Origin: Beijerinckiaceae bacterium
Lineage (GTDB): Bacteria; Pseudomonadota; Alphaproteobacteria; Rhizobiales; Beijerinckiaceae
NCBI GenBank assembly: GCA_947370975.1
Contig: CANBNG010000010.1
Location: 62,001-126,000 of the forward strand
Length of the DNA: 64,000 bases
Direction of reading: 5' to 3'
This document shows positions 1 through 8,693 of this stretch, piece by piece. The notes beneath the pieces are model-generated. The model was not told the DNA's origin. It made no database searches and saw only the letters and a list, made by a program, of their open reading frames with translations. The translations under genes were made by a program, and so were the position numbers. Position 1 is the first letter of the stretch, and each line of letters starts with the position of its first letter.

Positions 1-2
1 CC

Positions 3-734
3 GGCAGCATCGACATTGGCATTGCCGCGGGCACGGCCGCAGCATTGGGCGCCTATAGCAAGGGCGCGCCAGTGCGCATCATCTCGGCTGGCACCACGGG
101 CACGGGCGACCTCTTCTGGTATGTGCCCGCCGACTCGCCGATCAAGACGTTCAAGGACACCGCCGGCAAGACCATCGGCTTTTCCACCAATGGCGCTTCG
201 ACGCACACCACGCTGCTCGCGCTCATCGACACATTCAAGGTCGCCGCCAAGCCTGTCTCCACAGGCGCGTCTGCTGTCACCCTGACGCAGGCGATGAGCG
301 GACAGATCGATGTCGGCTGGGCTTCGCCCCCCTTTGGCATTGACGCGCTCCAGCAAGGCAAGATCCGCCTGATCGCGCGCGGCAGCGATGCGCCCTCCAC
401 GGCCGACCAGACCGTGCGCGTGCATATTGCCAATGCCGATGTGCTGGCCAAGCGCGGGCCTGCCGTGCAGCGCTTCATGGATGCCTATCGCGAGGCGCTC
501 GACTATCTCTATGCCGATCCCAAGGGCATCGAAATCTACGCCGATTACGCCAAGATCGATGTCGCTTTGGCAAAGCGCATCCGCGAGGAATTCATGCCCA
601 AGGCGGCGATGAACCCCGACAAGGTGTCAGGCATCGATGCGATCACGCGCGACGCCATCACCTTCAAGGTCATGTCGGCACCGCTCACGCCCGCGCAATT
701 GGCCGACGCCATCCAGATTCCGCCCCGTCACTAA
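3..734 (+). CDS. ABC-type substrate-binding protein, NMT1/SsuA-like (5' end outside window)
   Basis: The reading frame is already open at the left edge, so the N-terminus and any signal peptide are missing. The visible 243 residues have the alternating pattern of a type 2 periplasmic binding protein of the NMT1/THI5/SsuA kind. The segments DIGIAAGTAAALG near the start and DVGWASPPFGIDALQQG near the middle resemble the ligand-cleft loops of nitrate, sulfonate and taurine binding proteins. Such proteins deliver a small organic substrate to an ABC permease in the inner membrane, but no ABC permease or ATPase is seen here. The gene ends 34 bases before a TctC-type receptor on the same strand, so they are probably cotranscribed. 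The ligand cannot be told from sequence. Confidence 0.75.
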   Translation, partial: GSIDIGIAAGTAAALGAYSKGAPVRIISAGTTGTGDLFWYVPADSPIKTFKDTAGKTIGFSTNGASTHTTLLALIDTFKVAAKPVSTGASAVTLTQAMSGQIDVGWASPPFGIDALQQGKIRLIARGSDAPSTADQTVRVHIANADVLAKRGPAVQRFMDAYREALDYLYADPKGIEIYADYAKIDVALAKRIREEFMPKAAMNPDKVSGIDAITRDAITFKVMSAPLTPAQLADAIQIPPRH

Positions 735-768
735 GCGGGCCATGACTGAACACATGAAGGAGAAGCCC

Positions 769-1746
769 ATGAAATTCGGTTCCATCCTGCGCGCCGTCAT
801 CACCGCGCCTGCGCTTTGCCTTCTCGCGGGAGCCGCCCTCGCGCAGCAGGCCTATCCGTCCAAGCCCGTGCGTCTCGTGCTGCCCTATTCGCCCGGCGGC
901 ATCATCGATTACGTCGGCCGCACCATGGCGCAATATCTGACCGGACCGCTCGGCCAACCCGTGATTGCCGAAAACCGCCCCGGTGCGGGCGGCATCACCG
1001 GCACCGATACGGTCGCCCGCTCCGCGCCCGACGGCTATAATCTCGTGCTCATGGACCCGGCCATCGTCATCAATCCGACGTTGCAGCCCTCCATGCCCTA
1101 CGATCTCTTCAAGCAGCTCGCGACGGTCTCGATCATCTCGACCTCGCCCGAAGTCGTCGTGGTCTCGCCCGAACTGCCGGTCAAGACGCTGGCCGATCTG
1201 ATCGCTTACGGAAAAGCCAATCCCGGCAAGCTCAATTTTGCTTCCGCCGGCATTGGCACGACGCCCCATCTTGCGGGTGAATTGTTCAAGCAGCGGACCG
1301 GCATCGACGCGACGCATGTGCCCTACAAGAGCATCGGCCAGTCATATCCCGACATGATGAGCAACAAGGTGCAATTCGCCTTTTCCAGCATCGCCGGCGC
1401 CCTGCCCTTCACCACCGACAATCGCGTGCGCCCCATCGCCACCTCCGGCCTGACGCGCAGCCCCGTCTATCCCGATGCACCGACGGTCGATGAAGCGGGC
1501 CTGAAGGGCTTCGAGGTCGATCTCTGGCTCGGCATTTTTGCGCCCACAGGCACGCCTGCCGATGTCGTCGAAAAGCTGAATGGCGCGATCAAGGTTGCGC
1601 TGAAAGATCCCGAACTCATCAAGGCTTTCGCCAAGGTTGGCGTCGAGCCGCGCGGCACCAGCGCGAAGGATGGCGAGGCTTTCCTCAAGGCTGAATTCGG
1701 CAAGTGGAAGAAAGTCATCGAAGACGGCAATATCAAAGACCAATAA
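769..1746 (+). CDS. Tripartite tricarboxylate transporter receptor (TctC/Bug family)
   Basis: Periplasmic receptor of 325 residues that would capture a carboxylate and hand it to the TctAB membrane carrier encoded directly downstream. A Sec signal peptide spans about residues 1-23 (hydrophobic core ending in AALAQ). The mature part opens with the Bug-family pattern YPSKPVRLVLPYSPGG and later has NRPGAGG, typical of the ligand-binding fold. The ATG at 769 was chosen because GAAGGAG lies about 7 bases upstream and the signal peptide starts there. The frame stays open further upstream without signal-like sequence. It is followed by tctB and tctA, giving a complete three-part carrier. Ligands of this family range from citrate to aromatic acids, and the nearby ring-cleavage enzyme favours an aromatic acid (inference). 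Confidence 0.9.
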   Translation: MKFGSILRAVITAPALCLLAGAALAQQAYPSKPVRLVLPYSPGGIIDYVGRTMAQYLTGPLGQPVIAENRPGAGGITGTDTVARSAPDGYNLVLMDPAIVINPTLQPSMPYDLFKQLATVSIISTSPEVVVVSPELPVKTLADLIAYGKANPGKLNFASAGIGTTPHLAGELFKQRTGIDATHVPYKSIGQSYPDMMSNKVQFAFSSIAGALPFTTDNRVRPIATSGLTRSPVYPDAPTVDEAGLKGFEVDLWLGIFAPTGTPADVVEKLNGAIKVALKDPELIKAFAKVGVEPRGTSAKDGEAFLKAEFGKWKKVIEDGNIKDQ

Positions 1747-1790
1747 GCGCCGGCGCGGCGCGCGGACATGACTGAAGGATAAGATCGACA

Positions 1791-2237
1791 ATGCATATTC
1801 GCGCGCCGAAGGATTTCTGGTCGGGACTGATGTTTCTGGCCTTTGCCGCCGTCACTCTGGTGACATCGAGCGGCTATTCAATGGGACGCGGCGGGCGCAT
1901 GGGGCCGGGCTATTTCCCGACCCTGCTCGGCGCGGTTCTCGTGCTTCTTGGCCTGATCCTCGTCGTGCGTTCACTGGCGACCGAGGGGGAGGCAATCCAG
2001 CGCATAGAAATGCGTCCGCTGAGCATTCTCACCCTCTGCGTCATTCTGTTTGGCGTGATGATCCAGCCGCTCGGGCTCGTCATCGCGCTCACGGTGACGA
2101 CCTTCATCGCAGCCTTTGCCGGTCCAGACGTGCGCCTCAAGGAGGCGGCATTGCTCAGCACCGGGCTTACACTTATCGCCACGATCATCTTCGTCTTCGC
2201 GCTGCGCCTGCCGCTGCCGATCTGGCCGAACCTTTAA
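1791..2237 (+). CDS. Tripartite tricarboxylate transporter small membrane subunit TctB
   Basis: A 148-residue protein with four hydrophobic segments (about residues 12-30, 45-65, 80-100 and 115-140). The motif GRMGPGYFPTLLG after the first helix is characteristic of TctB, the small integral membrane subunit of the sodium-driven tripartite tricarboxylate carriers. AAGGATAAG lies just upstream of the ATG. It sits between the periplasmic receptor (ends 1746) and the large subunit (starts 2248), the usual C-B-A order, with a gap of only 10 bases to the large subunit. Function follows from family and context. Confidence 0.88.
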   Translation: MHIRAPKDFWSGLMFLAFAAVTLVTSSGYSMGRGGRMGPGYFPTLLGAVLVLLGLILVVRSLATEGEAIQRIEMRPLSILTLCVILFGVMIQPLGLVIALTVTTFIAAFAGPDVRLKEAALLSTGLTLIATIIFVFALRLPLPIWPNL

Positions 2238-2247
2238 GGCCGCGATC

Positions 2248-3750
2248 ATGATGGATGTCTTTGCAAATATCGGACTTGGCCTCAGCGTCGCGGCCACGTT
2301 TCAAAATCTCGCCTATTGCATGCTCGGCACATTGCTCGGCACCATTGTCGGTGTGCTTCCGGGCATCGGTCCGGTGACGACGGTCGCCATGCTTCTGCCG
2401 ATTTCCTTCACGCTGGAGCCGACATCCGCGCTCATCATGATGGCGGGCATTTATTACGGCGCGCAATATGGCGGCTCGACGACGGCCATTCTCATCAACA
2501 TTCCGGGCGAACCCTCCTCCGTCGTCACCAGCCTCGATGGCTACCAGATGGCGCGGCAGGGACGTGCTGGCCCGGCACTTGGCATTGCAGCGCTTGGCTC
2601 GTTTTTCGCCGGTTGCGTCGCGACCTTCGTCATCGCCTTCGGCGCGCCTCCGCTTGCAAAGCTCGCGCTGCAATTTGGCCCGGCGGAATATTTCTCGCTG
2701 ATGCTCTGCGGGCTTGTTGCGGCCATCGTGCTCGCGCGCGGCTCGGTCATCAAGGCCATTGCCATGGTCGTGCTCGGCCTGATTTTCGGCCTTGCGGGCT
2801 CGGACGTAAATTCCGGCATCCGCCGCTTCACCTTCGGCTTCCAGGGACTGGCGGACGGTATTGAATTTGTCGCGCTGTCGATGGCCATTTATGGCGTCTC
2901 GGAAGTCGCCATAAATCTCGAAAAGAAAGACGAGGAGGTCGGCGTCGTCAGCACTGTTGGCAGTGTGTGGCCAAGTTTCGCCGACATCCGCTATTGCATG
3001 CCCTCGATCCTGCGCGGCACCGCGCTGGGCTCGGTGCTCGGCGTGCTGCCCGGCGGTGGCGCACTGCTTGCGGCCTTCTCGGCCTATACGCTCGAAAAGA
3101 AAGTCGCCAAACATCCGCGCCGTTTCGGCGAGGGCGACATTCGCGGCGTGGCAGCGCCGGAATCGGCAAATAATGCCGGTGCGCAGACCTCTTTCATTCC
3201 CATGCTCACGCTCGGCATTCCTTCGAACCCCACCATGGCGCTGATGATCGGCGCGCTGATGGTGCATGGCATCACGCCGGGGCCGCGCGTTCTCATCGAC
3301 CGCCCGGATCTGTTCTGGGGCGTGGTCGCGAGCATGTGGATCGGCAATCTCATGCTGGTCGTCCTCAACCTGCCGATGGTTGGCATCTGGGTTCGGCTAC
3401 TGCGCATGCCCTATCGCATGATGTTCCCGGCAATCGTGGGTTTCTGCTGCGTGGGCACCTACACGATCAATGGCAATGTCACCGATATTGCCGTCATGGC
3501 CTTCTTCACGATCTTCGGCTACCTCTGCCTGAAGCTCGATTGCGAGCCGGCCCCCCTCATTCTCGGCTTCGTGCTTGGGCCGATGATGGAAGAAAATCTG
3601 CGCCGCGCACTGCTGATCTCGCGCGGCGATCCGACGATCTTCGTCAATGCGCCGATCAGCCTCACTTTCCTTGTCGCCGCAGCGCTCCTGCTGCTCATCG
3701 TGGCCGCACCTGCCATCCGTGCGCGGCGCGAGGAGGCTTTGGCCGAATAG
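2248..3750 (+). CDS. Tripartite tricarboxylate transporter large permease TctA
   Basis: A 500-residue integral membrane protein with about 11-12 hydrophobic segments, matching the usual length of TctA. Diagnostic motifs include GTIVGVLPGIGPVTTVAMLL near residues 30-50 and a second inverted-repeat-like GSVLGVLPGGGALLAAF near residue 260, the two glycine-rich loops expected of this fold. LGIPSNPTMALMIGAL follows in the second half. The start at 2248 (ATGATG) fits the family N-terminus; the frame extends upstream into tctB, but that part is not membrane-like. The protein is the transport pore working with TctB and the receptor at 769-1746. It is followed after 87 bases by an extradiol dioxygenase gene. 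Confidence 0.92.
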   Translation: MMDVFANIGLGLSVAATFQNLAYCMLGTLLGTIVGVLPGIGPVTTVAMLLPISFTLEPTSALIMMAGIYYGAQYGGSTTAILINIPGEPSSVVTSLDGYQMARQGRAGPALGIAALGSFFAGCVATFVIAFGAPPLAKLALQFGPAEYFSLMLCGLVAAIVLARGSVIKAIAMVVLGLIFGLAGSDVNSGIRRFTFGFQGLADGIEFVALSMAIYGVSEVAINLEKKDEEVGVVSTVGSVWPSFADIRYCMPSILRGTALGSVLGVLPGGGALLAAFSAYTLEKKVAKHPRRFGEGDIRGVAAPESANNAGAQTSFIPMLTLGIPSNPTMALMIGALMVHGITPGPRVLIDRPDLFWGVVASMWIGNLMLVVLNLPMVGIWVRLLRMPYRMMFPAIVGFCCVGTYTINGNVTDIAVMAFFTIFGYLCLKLDCEPAPLILGFVLGPMMEENLRRALLISRGDPTIFVNAPISLTFLVAAALLLLIVAAPAIRARREEALAE

Positions 3751-3837
3751 AGGGCTCGCTGGATCGTCCTAAAAATCGATTTGATCTGCGCACGCGTCCA
3801 TGCGAGCACAGCGCAAAGCCTATCGAGAGGAACGTCC

Positions 3838-4791
3838 ATGAGCGCCGAACGCCCCTATGATCTTGCCCATCTCGGCCATGTCGAGCTGTATACGCCCAAG
3901 CCCGACGAGAGCCTGAACTTCTTCGTCAATGTGATGGGCATGACGGAGAGCGGGCGCGAGGGCGATTCGGTTTATCTGCGCGGCTGGGACGATTATGAAT
4001 TTCACACGCTGAAGCTCACAGCCTCCAAGACTGCGGGCATGGGCCATCTGGCCTTCCGCGCCAACAGCCCCGAGGCCCTGGCGCGCCGCGTCGCCAAGCT
4101 CGAATCCATGGGACGGGGCATTGGCTGGACCGATGGCGATCTCGGCCATGGCGCGGCCTATCGCGCGACTGATCCGGATGGGCATATTTTTGAAATCTAT
4201 TACGACACCCGCTGGTATGAAGCGCCAGCGGAGCTCAAGCCCGCACTGAAGAACCAGGCGCAGCGCTATCCCGCACGCGGCTGCAATGTGCGCCGCCTCG
4301 ATCACCTCAACCTGCTCGTGCTCGACGTCACCAAGACGCGCGAATTCCTCGCCGACGGTCTCAACATGCGCTGCACCGAGCAGATCATGATGGATTCGGG
4401 CGTCGAGGCCGGGGCGTGGATGACCACCACCAACAAGACCTATGACATTGCCTTCACGCAGGATCACACCGGCGTGCCGGGCCGTTTCCACCATGTCACC
4501 TATGCGCTCGACAGCCGCGAGGACATTCTGCGCGCCGCCGACATCTTTCTGGAAAATGGCGTCTTCATCGAAACCGGCCCGCACAAGCACGCCGTGCAGC
4601 AGACGTTCTTCCTCTATGTCTGGGAGCCGGGCGGCAACCGCATCGAGGTCGCCAATGCCGGCGCACGCCTCATGCTGGCGCCTGACTGGAAGCCGATTGT
4701 CTGGACGCAGGCCGAGCGCTCGAAGGGCCAGGCCTGGGGCTTGAAGACGGTGGAATCCTTCCACACCCACGGCACGCCGCCGGTGGAATAA
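3838..4791 (+). CDS. Extradiol ring-cleavage dioxygenase (catechol 2,3-dioxygenase-like, VOC family)
   Basis: A 317-residue two-domain vicinal-oxygen-chelate protein, the usual length of type I extradiol dioxygenases. Domain 1 covers about residues 8-125 and domain 2 about 152-275. The predicted iron ligands are H156 (RRLDHLNLL), H219 of the FHHV pair and E270 (NRIEVAN), the 2-His-1-carboxylate arrangement seen in catechol 2,3-dioxygenases. These enzymes open a catecholic ring next to its hydroxyl groups with O2. The start at 3838 is preceded by GAGAGGAACG and begins where the first domain begins. Placement after a complete carboxylate carrier suggests the operon imports an aromatic acid whose catechol product is cleaved here; the actual substrate is unknown. 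Confidence 0.85.
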   Translation: MSAERPYDLAHLGHVELYTPKPDESLNFFVNVMGMTESGREGDSVYLRGWDDYEFHTLKLTASKTAGMGHLAFRANSPEALARRVAKLESMGRGIGWTDGDLGHGAAYRATDPDGHIFEIYYDTRWYEAPAELKPALKNQAQRYPARGCNVRRLDHLNLLVLDVTKTREFLADGLNMRCTEQIMMDSGVEAGAWMTTTNKTYDIAFTQDHTGVPGRFHHVTYALDSREDILRAADIFLENGVFIETGPHKHAVQQTFFLYVWEPGGNRIEVANAGARLMLAPDWKPIVWTQAERSKGQAWGLKTVESFHTHGTPPVE

Positions 4792-4917
4792 GTCACAGAG
4801 CGGCGCGGCTTTTCTGTCCTGCCTGTGCGGTATTGCACCAAGGCGCGGCCGCGCGGCAACTTAACGCCCCCCTCCTTTGTTATTGCTCTGCCTATCAGGG
4901 TGATCGATGGAGGATAC

Positions 4918-5190
4918 ATGGGACTGGCTGGCCCGAGGCGACCTATCAAAGTGGTCGAAGTCGAAGTCGACGGTCACATTATTCGCGGCGTCGTGGAACG
5001 CATCAACGATGTGGTGCTGGTCACGACGCGCGAAAGCCAACAGAGCGCGCCTTTGAACGGGCGCACCCCGGAGGCGGTCGCAAGCGACCTTCTCCACCAG
5101 CTATATATGCGCCTGCCCGCAGGCGAAGATCGCATAGCGCGTGCGCTTGACCCAGTTCAGACCGTGCGCTTGCGGCTGCAAAGCGAATGA
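4918..5190 (+). CDS. Small conserved-looking hypothetical protein
   Basis: A 90-residue protein with no recognised family. GGAGG at 4909-4913 sits 4 bases before the ATG, a good ribosome-binding site that selects this start over an earlier one in the same frame. Codon choice (third-position G/C) looks coding up to about base 5100. The first half (IKVVEVEVDGHIIRGVVERIND) looks like a beta-rich fold and the second half like a helix. The last 90 bases overlap, tail to tail, the end of the membrane protein on the opposite strand, so one of the two C-termini may be shorter than drawn. No signal peptide or membrane segment is seen. Confidence 0.5.
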   Translation: MGLAGPRRPIKVVEVEVDGHIIRGVVERINDVVLVTTRESQQSAPLNGRTPEAVASDLLHQLYMRLPAGEDRIARALDPVQTVRLRLQSE

Positions 5191-6999
5191 CGCGACGGGC
5201 GCGGCAATAATGCGCGCGCCGGTCGGCTCCGGCGCGTTTTCATCGAGCGGCGCAACGATGGCCGCTGGCGCATCCTGTCGCGCACAGAGGCGCGCGATAT
5301 TTTCAGGCTCAAGATTGCGCTGCCAGCCATGTGCAGCCCCGCCATAGGCGACAAGGCCCGGCGGCTCGAACCTGTGCTCGACGAGAAAACCCGCGCGCGC
5401 GCCCCAGATGTCTGCGAGCGGCTGCGAGAAAACAAGACTCGAGGCTTGAATGCCCGCCGCCCAATTGGGCCGCCCCAGCCAATACCAGCTCTCCTTGCCG
5501 CCCCCGAGCCAGAGCACGGGCGCATCGCCCGGCGGGATCGCAGCCACAAGCTCAACGGGCGGCGCATTGCGTTCAAGAGCGCGCTCGAAGGCGCCGCGAT
5601 CATCCCAACGCGCAAAAGCAAAGACGCAGGCGGCGCAGGCATAAAGCGCGGCTTTGCGGGGCGCAGGCAAAGCGCCGCGCTGCACCCAGACGATAACCAG
5701 CGCGCCTACCGGCAAAGCCAGCGGCTGCAGGCCCCAGAGATAGACCCATTCAAAATCCAGTCCCGCCGGAGCGCCAAGCAGCGCGCGCGCGAGCATGGCG
5801 AGCGGCAGTGCCGTAAAGATCAGCCAACCGGCGCCCGCAAGCGTCCAGAGCGCGATGGCCATGCGCGGGTCGATACGCTTCATCTCGGCGCGGCGCGCGT
5901 GCAGGAAAAGCGCCCCGCCGCAAAAGGGCAGCGAAAGCAGGCCTGCCTCACGCCAGGCAAAGGCGCAGGCAAGGCAGGCGAGCATCAGGCGTCCAGTGTC
6001 GCCATTGTCCCTCTGCCGCAGGGCGATCATCACCATGGCGGGCGGCGTCAGCACAGCTGCAATCCAGAGCACGCGCCAGGGCTGCGCTTGCACGACAAGC
6101 AGACTCGACAATATATCGCCAAGGATGAGCGACACGCCGATGCAGCCTGCGCAGGCGAGCAGGAGCGCCAGAAACATGCGCCTTGGCGCGCCCTCGCAGC
6201 TCAAGCCTGCGATCAGCAGGATCGTCGCGCGCAGACCAAGATCGGCCCAGAAGGCCTCACCCGCGCGGGTGAGAAAGAGATAGGATGTGCGCGCCTCGAG
6301 CAGTGCCCGCCAGTCGCCATCCAGCCGCTGAAAGAGCCGTCCGGCAAAAGGCGCATCGAACACGGCGGCCAGGACAAGCAAGCCCGCGCCTGCAGCCCCC
6401 GCGACAAGCCAGCGACAATCCTCCAGCGCGCAATAGGCAAAGATCACGACCGCGCAGGTAAGGCCGACCAGCGGATGAAACAGCGCGCAAGCGAGCAGCG
6501 CAAAAAGCGCCAGCATCCTGCGTCCGGCGAGAAGTGCTGCAAGAGCGCCAAGCGCGAAGCCTTCAGCAAAGGGACGCGGAACGGCAAAAAATTCACCCGC
6601 ATGGAAAGATGCGCTTGGCGCGTAAGTGAGTGGCGCGAGCGCCAGCAGCGCCGCCATGGCGCAGGCGGTGAGCGATGCGCGCTGCGCCAGCGTCCACACG
6701 AGCAGCCCAGCGCCCGCGCACCATAGCAAAAGACCAAGACAAGCCATGGCCTGCGCGGCTTGATCGACGGGCAGAATTTGCAGCACACCACGCAGCAGCG
6801 GGCCAAAGGCGCTCAGGCTTGTTTGCGACTGGCTTGCAAAAAGCAGATCGCGACCGAGCGTCTCATGCCCCTGCGCGGACCATTCGCGCGTCACATAGAT
6901 CAGCGCATCGGCGATGATGCCGCGATAAGGATGCATCGCCACATAGGCCGCAAGAATGCCAAGAGCGAGACATAGAGCGCTGCGTGTGTCGCGCGTCAT
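5101..6999 (-). CDS. Large multi-pass membrane protein of unknown function
   Basis: A 632-residue protein with about 12-14 hydrophobic segments spread through residues 8-470, followed by a soluble C-terminal part of about 150 residues (WLGGGKESWYWLGRPNWAAG region). The layout, with a polar loop after the first helix and a C-terminal soluble domain, resembles GT-C-type glycosyltransferases and similar polyprenyl-linked sugar enzymes, but no signature motif was recognised and this remains a guess. It starts 12 bases after the stop of the FAD oxidoreductase gene on the same strand, so the two are almost certainly cotranscribed, suggesting a shared role in envelope sugar chemistry. Its 3' end overlaps the small plus-strand gene by 90 bases. 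Confidence 0.75.
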   Translation of the reverse strand: MTRDTRSALCLALGILAAYVAMHPYRGIIADALIYVTREWSAQGHETLGRDLLFASQSQTSLSAFGPLLRGVLQILPVDQAAQAMACLGLLLWCAGAGLLVWTLAQRASLTACAMAALLALAPLTYAPSASFHAGEFFAVPRPFAEGFALGALAALLAGRRMLALFALLACALFHPLVGLTCAVVIFAYCALEDCRWLVAGAAGAGLLVLAAVFDAPFAGRLFQRLDGDWRALLEARTSYLFLTRAGEAFWADLGLRATILLIAGLSCEGAPRRMFLALLLACAGCIGVSLILGDILSSLLVVQAQPWRVLWIAAVLTPPAMVMIALRQRDNGDTGRLMLACLACAFAWREAGLLSLPFCGGALFLHARRAEMKRIDPRMAIALWTLAGAGWLIFTALPLAMLARALLGAPAGLDFEWVYLWGLQPLALPVGALVIVWVQRGALPAPRKAALYACAACVFAFARWDDRGAFERALERNAPPVELVAAIPPGDAPVLWLGGGKESWYWLGRPNWAAGIQASSLVFSQPLADIWGARAGFLVEHRFEPPGLVAYGGAAHGWQRNLEPENIARLCARQDAPAAIVAPLDENAPEPTGARIIAAPVASFALQPQAHGLNWVKRTRYAIFACGQAHI

Positions 7000-7011
7000 C
7001 GGGGCAAGAGA

Positions 7012-8529
7012 TCAGGCTGCACGGCGCGGCACGAGGCGCACGCTCGCCAGAGCCTGTTGCGAACCAGATGCACCCTGCTCGCCATATTCGGCATCCTCAT
7101 TCACCTGCCAGACATCATAAAGTGTCTCGCCCGCAATAATATTCATCGCCGTGAGCAGACCCGTCATCATGGCGTGATCCTGATTGTTATATTTATGCAT
7201 GCCATTGCGCCCGACGAGATGCAGGCCCGGATAGCGCGTGGCGATTTCCTGCCTGATGGTCGCGACATGGGCGGCATAAGTTTCATCGTAAACAGGATAG
7301 GCCTTGGGCTGGCGCACGATGGTTGCATCAACGACATCTTCAGCGCGCATCAGGCCGATGCGCGCAATTTCCGCCTTTGCCAGCCCGATCAGATCTGCGT
7401 CCGAGGACGTCCAGAGCCCATCGCCCTCAAAGCAGAAATATTCCAGTCCGAGGCAGGTCGAGACCTCATCTGGAATCATGTCGGGCGACCAGGAGCGGAA
7501 GTTCTGCACACGACCAACCTTCACTGCCGGATCGTGGATATAGATCCAATTGTCCGGCACCTCGGCCTGCGTGCGCCCGATCAGCACGACGGTGAGAAAA
7601 TCGCGATATTTCAGCTCGCCCGCATGCAGCGCGGTCAGCGGCGCAGGCGTGATCGCGCGCATCAGGTCGCGCAGGGGCGCAGACGAGATGATGTGGCGCG
7701 CGAGATAATGATGCGTGGCGCCAGCAGCATCGCGCGCGCTCACATGCCAGAGAGACTCGTCGGCATCGAAATGCAGCGCGCAGACGCTGCGGTCCATTTC
7801 GATTGCGCCGCCAAAACTGCGGATTTTTTGCGCAGCCGCCTCCCACATCATGCCGGGCCCGCGACGCGGATAGCGAAAGCTTTCGATCAGGCTCCTGGCT
7901 GATCCGCCCGCGCGCCGCCACCCGAGCGAGCGACGCATCCCGTCGATGATCGCCCCCCATAGATCGAGACCCTTGATGCGCTGCGCCGCCCAATCGGCCG
8001 ATATGTCATCGCAGCCCATGCCCCACACTTTCTCGGTGTAGGTCTTGAAGAAGATCTGGAAGAGCCGCTCGCCGAAATGATTGCGCACCCATTGATGGAA
8101 GGTTTTGGGGGAGCGCACCGGGAAGAGCTTGGCAAAAGCGAAAGAGGCGACGCAGGCAGCGCTTTGCAAAAGGCCGAGATTGCGCAGCGCCTCGAAAGCC
8201 TTCAGTGGATAAGAGTAAAATTTGCCGCCGTAATAAATGCGCGACAGGCGCGGCCGCTCGATGAAATCGCGGGGTAAAATCTCGTCCCAGAGCTCGACGA
8301 TCTCGCGCGACTTGGAAAAGAAGCGGTGGCCGCCAATATCAAACAGGAAGCCCTTGTAGCTCGCGGTGCGGCTGATGCCGCCCACATAAGTGGCATCTGC
8401 CTCCAGAATGGCGACGCTGCGTCCCGCTTTTGCCAGGGTATAGCCAGCCGTGAGACCGGCCGGCCCCGCGCCGACGACAAGCGTTTCCACAATTTCAGTC
8501 AATGTGTGCCCCGCAGTTACAAACTGCAC
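7012..8529 (-). CDS. NAD(P)/FAD-dependent oxidoreductase, UDP-galactopyranose mutase-like
   Basis: A flavoprotein of about 500 residues. The N-terminal dinucleotide fold is clear (TLVVGAGPAGLTAGYTLAKAG, about residues 16-36), followed by FDIGGHRFFSK near residue 65, a pattern shared with UDP-galactopyranose mutase and protoporphyrinogen-oxidase-like proteins. A C-terminal FAD contact (LVGRNGMHKYNNQDHAM) is visible near residues 445-460. Proteins of this group often sit in polysaccharide clusters and act on nucleotide or lipid-linked sugars, but the reaction is not established. The start is uncertain: GTG at 8529 gives 505 residues, while TTG at 8502 or a nearby GTG would begin closer to the fold. 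The downstream membrane-protein gene follows after 12 bases. Confidence 0.82.
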   Translation of the reverse strand: MQFVTAGHTLTEIVETLVVGAGPAGLTAGYTLAKAGRSVAILEADATYVGGISRTASYKGFLFDIGGHRFFSKSREIVELWDEILPRDFIERPRLSRIYYGGKFYSYPLKAFEALRNLGLLQSAACVASFAFAKLFPVRSPKTFHQWVRNHFGERLFQIFFKTYTEKVWGMGCDDISADWAAQRIKGLDLWGAIIDGMRRSLGWRRAGGSARSLIESFRYPRRGPGMMWEAAAQKIRSFGGAIEMDRSVCALHFDADESLWHVSARDAAGATHHYLARHIISSAPLRDLMRAITPAPLTALHAGELKYRDFLTVVLIGRTQAEVPDNWIYIHDPAVKVGRVQNFRSWSPDMIPDEVSTCLGLEYFCFEGDGLWTSSDADLIGLAKAEIARIGLMRAEDVVDATIVRQPKAYPVYDETYAAHVATIRQEIATRYPGLHLVGRNGMHKYNNQDHAMMTGLLTAMNIIAGETLYDVWQVNEDAEYGEQGASGSQQALASVRLVPRRAA

Positions 8530-8693
8530 CTTGCAGGACCAACCTTAAGGGATGGTTGATAGAGCAAGGACTTGCGGGCACAGCCGCTCAGCCGATGGTC
8601 GCGAAGGCCGTTTCTGCGCGCAGGAGCGGCTTGATCCATGCGCGCGGAAGAGGCATGTCTGAGGGGAACAGTCGTATTCGCGGAGCAGAAGCC

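Noticed and set aside
637..768. Longer N-terminus for the TctC receptor starting at 637
   Set aside because: It would overlap the preceding gene and place the signal peptide inside the protein; the ATG at 769 has a good ribosome-binding site.
5329..6726. A 465-codon plus-strand frame opposite the large membrane protein
   Set aside because: Translation is rich in Arg/Gln/Ala without hydrophobic pattern, and the minus strand has clear transmembrane periodicity and a start coupled to its neighbour.
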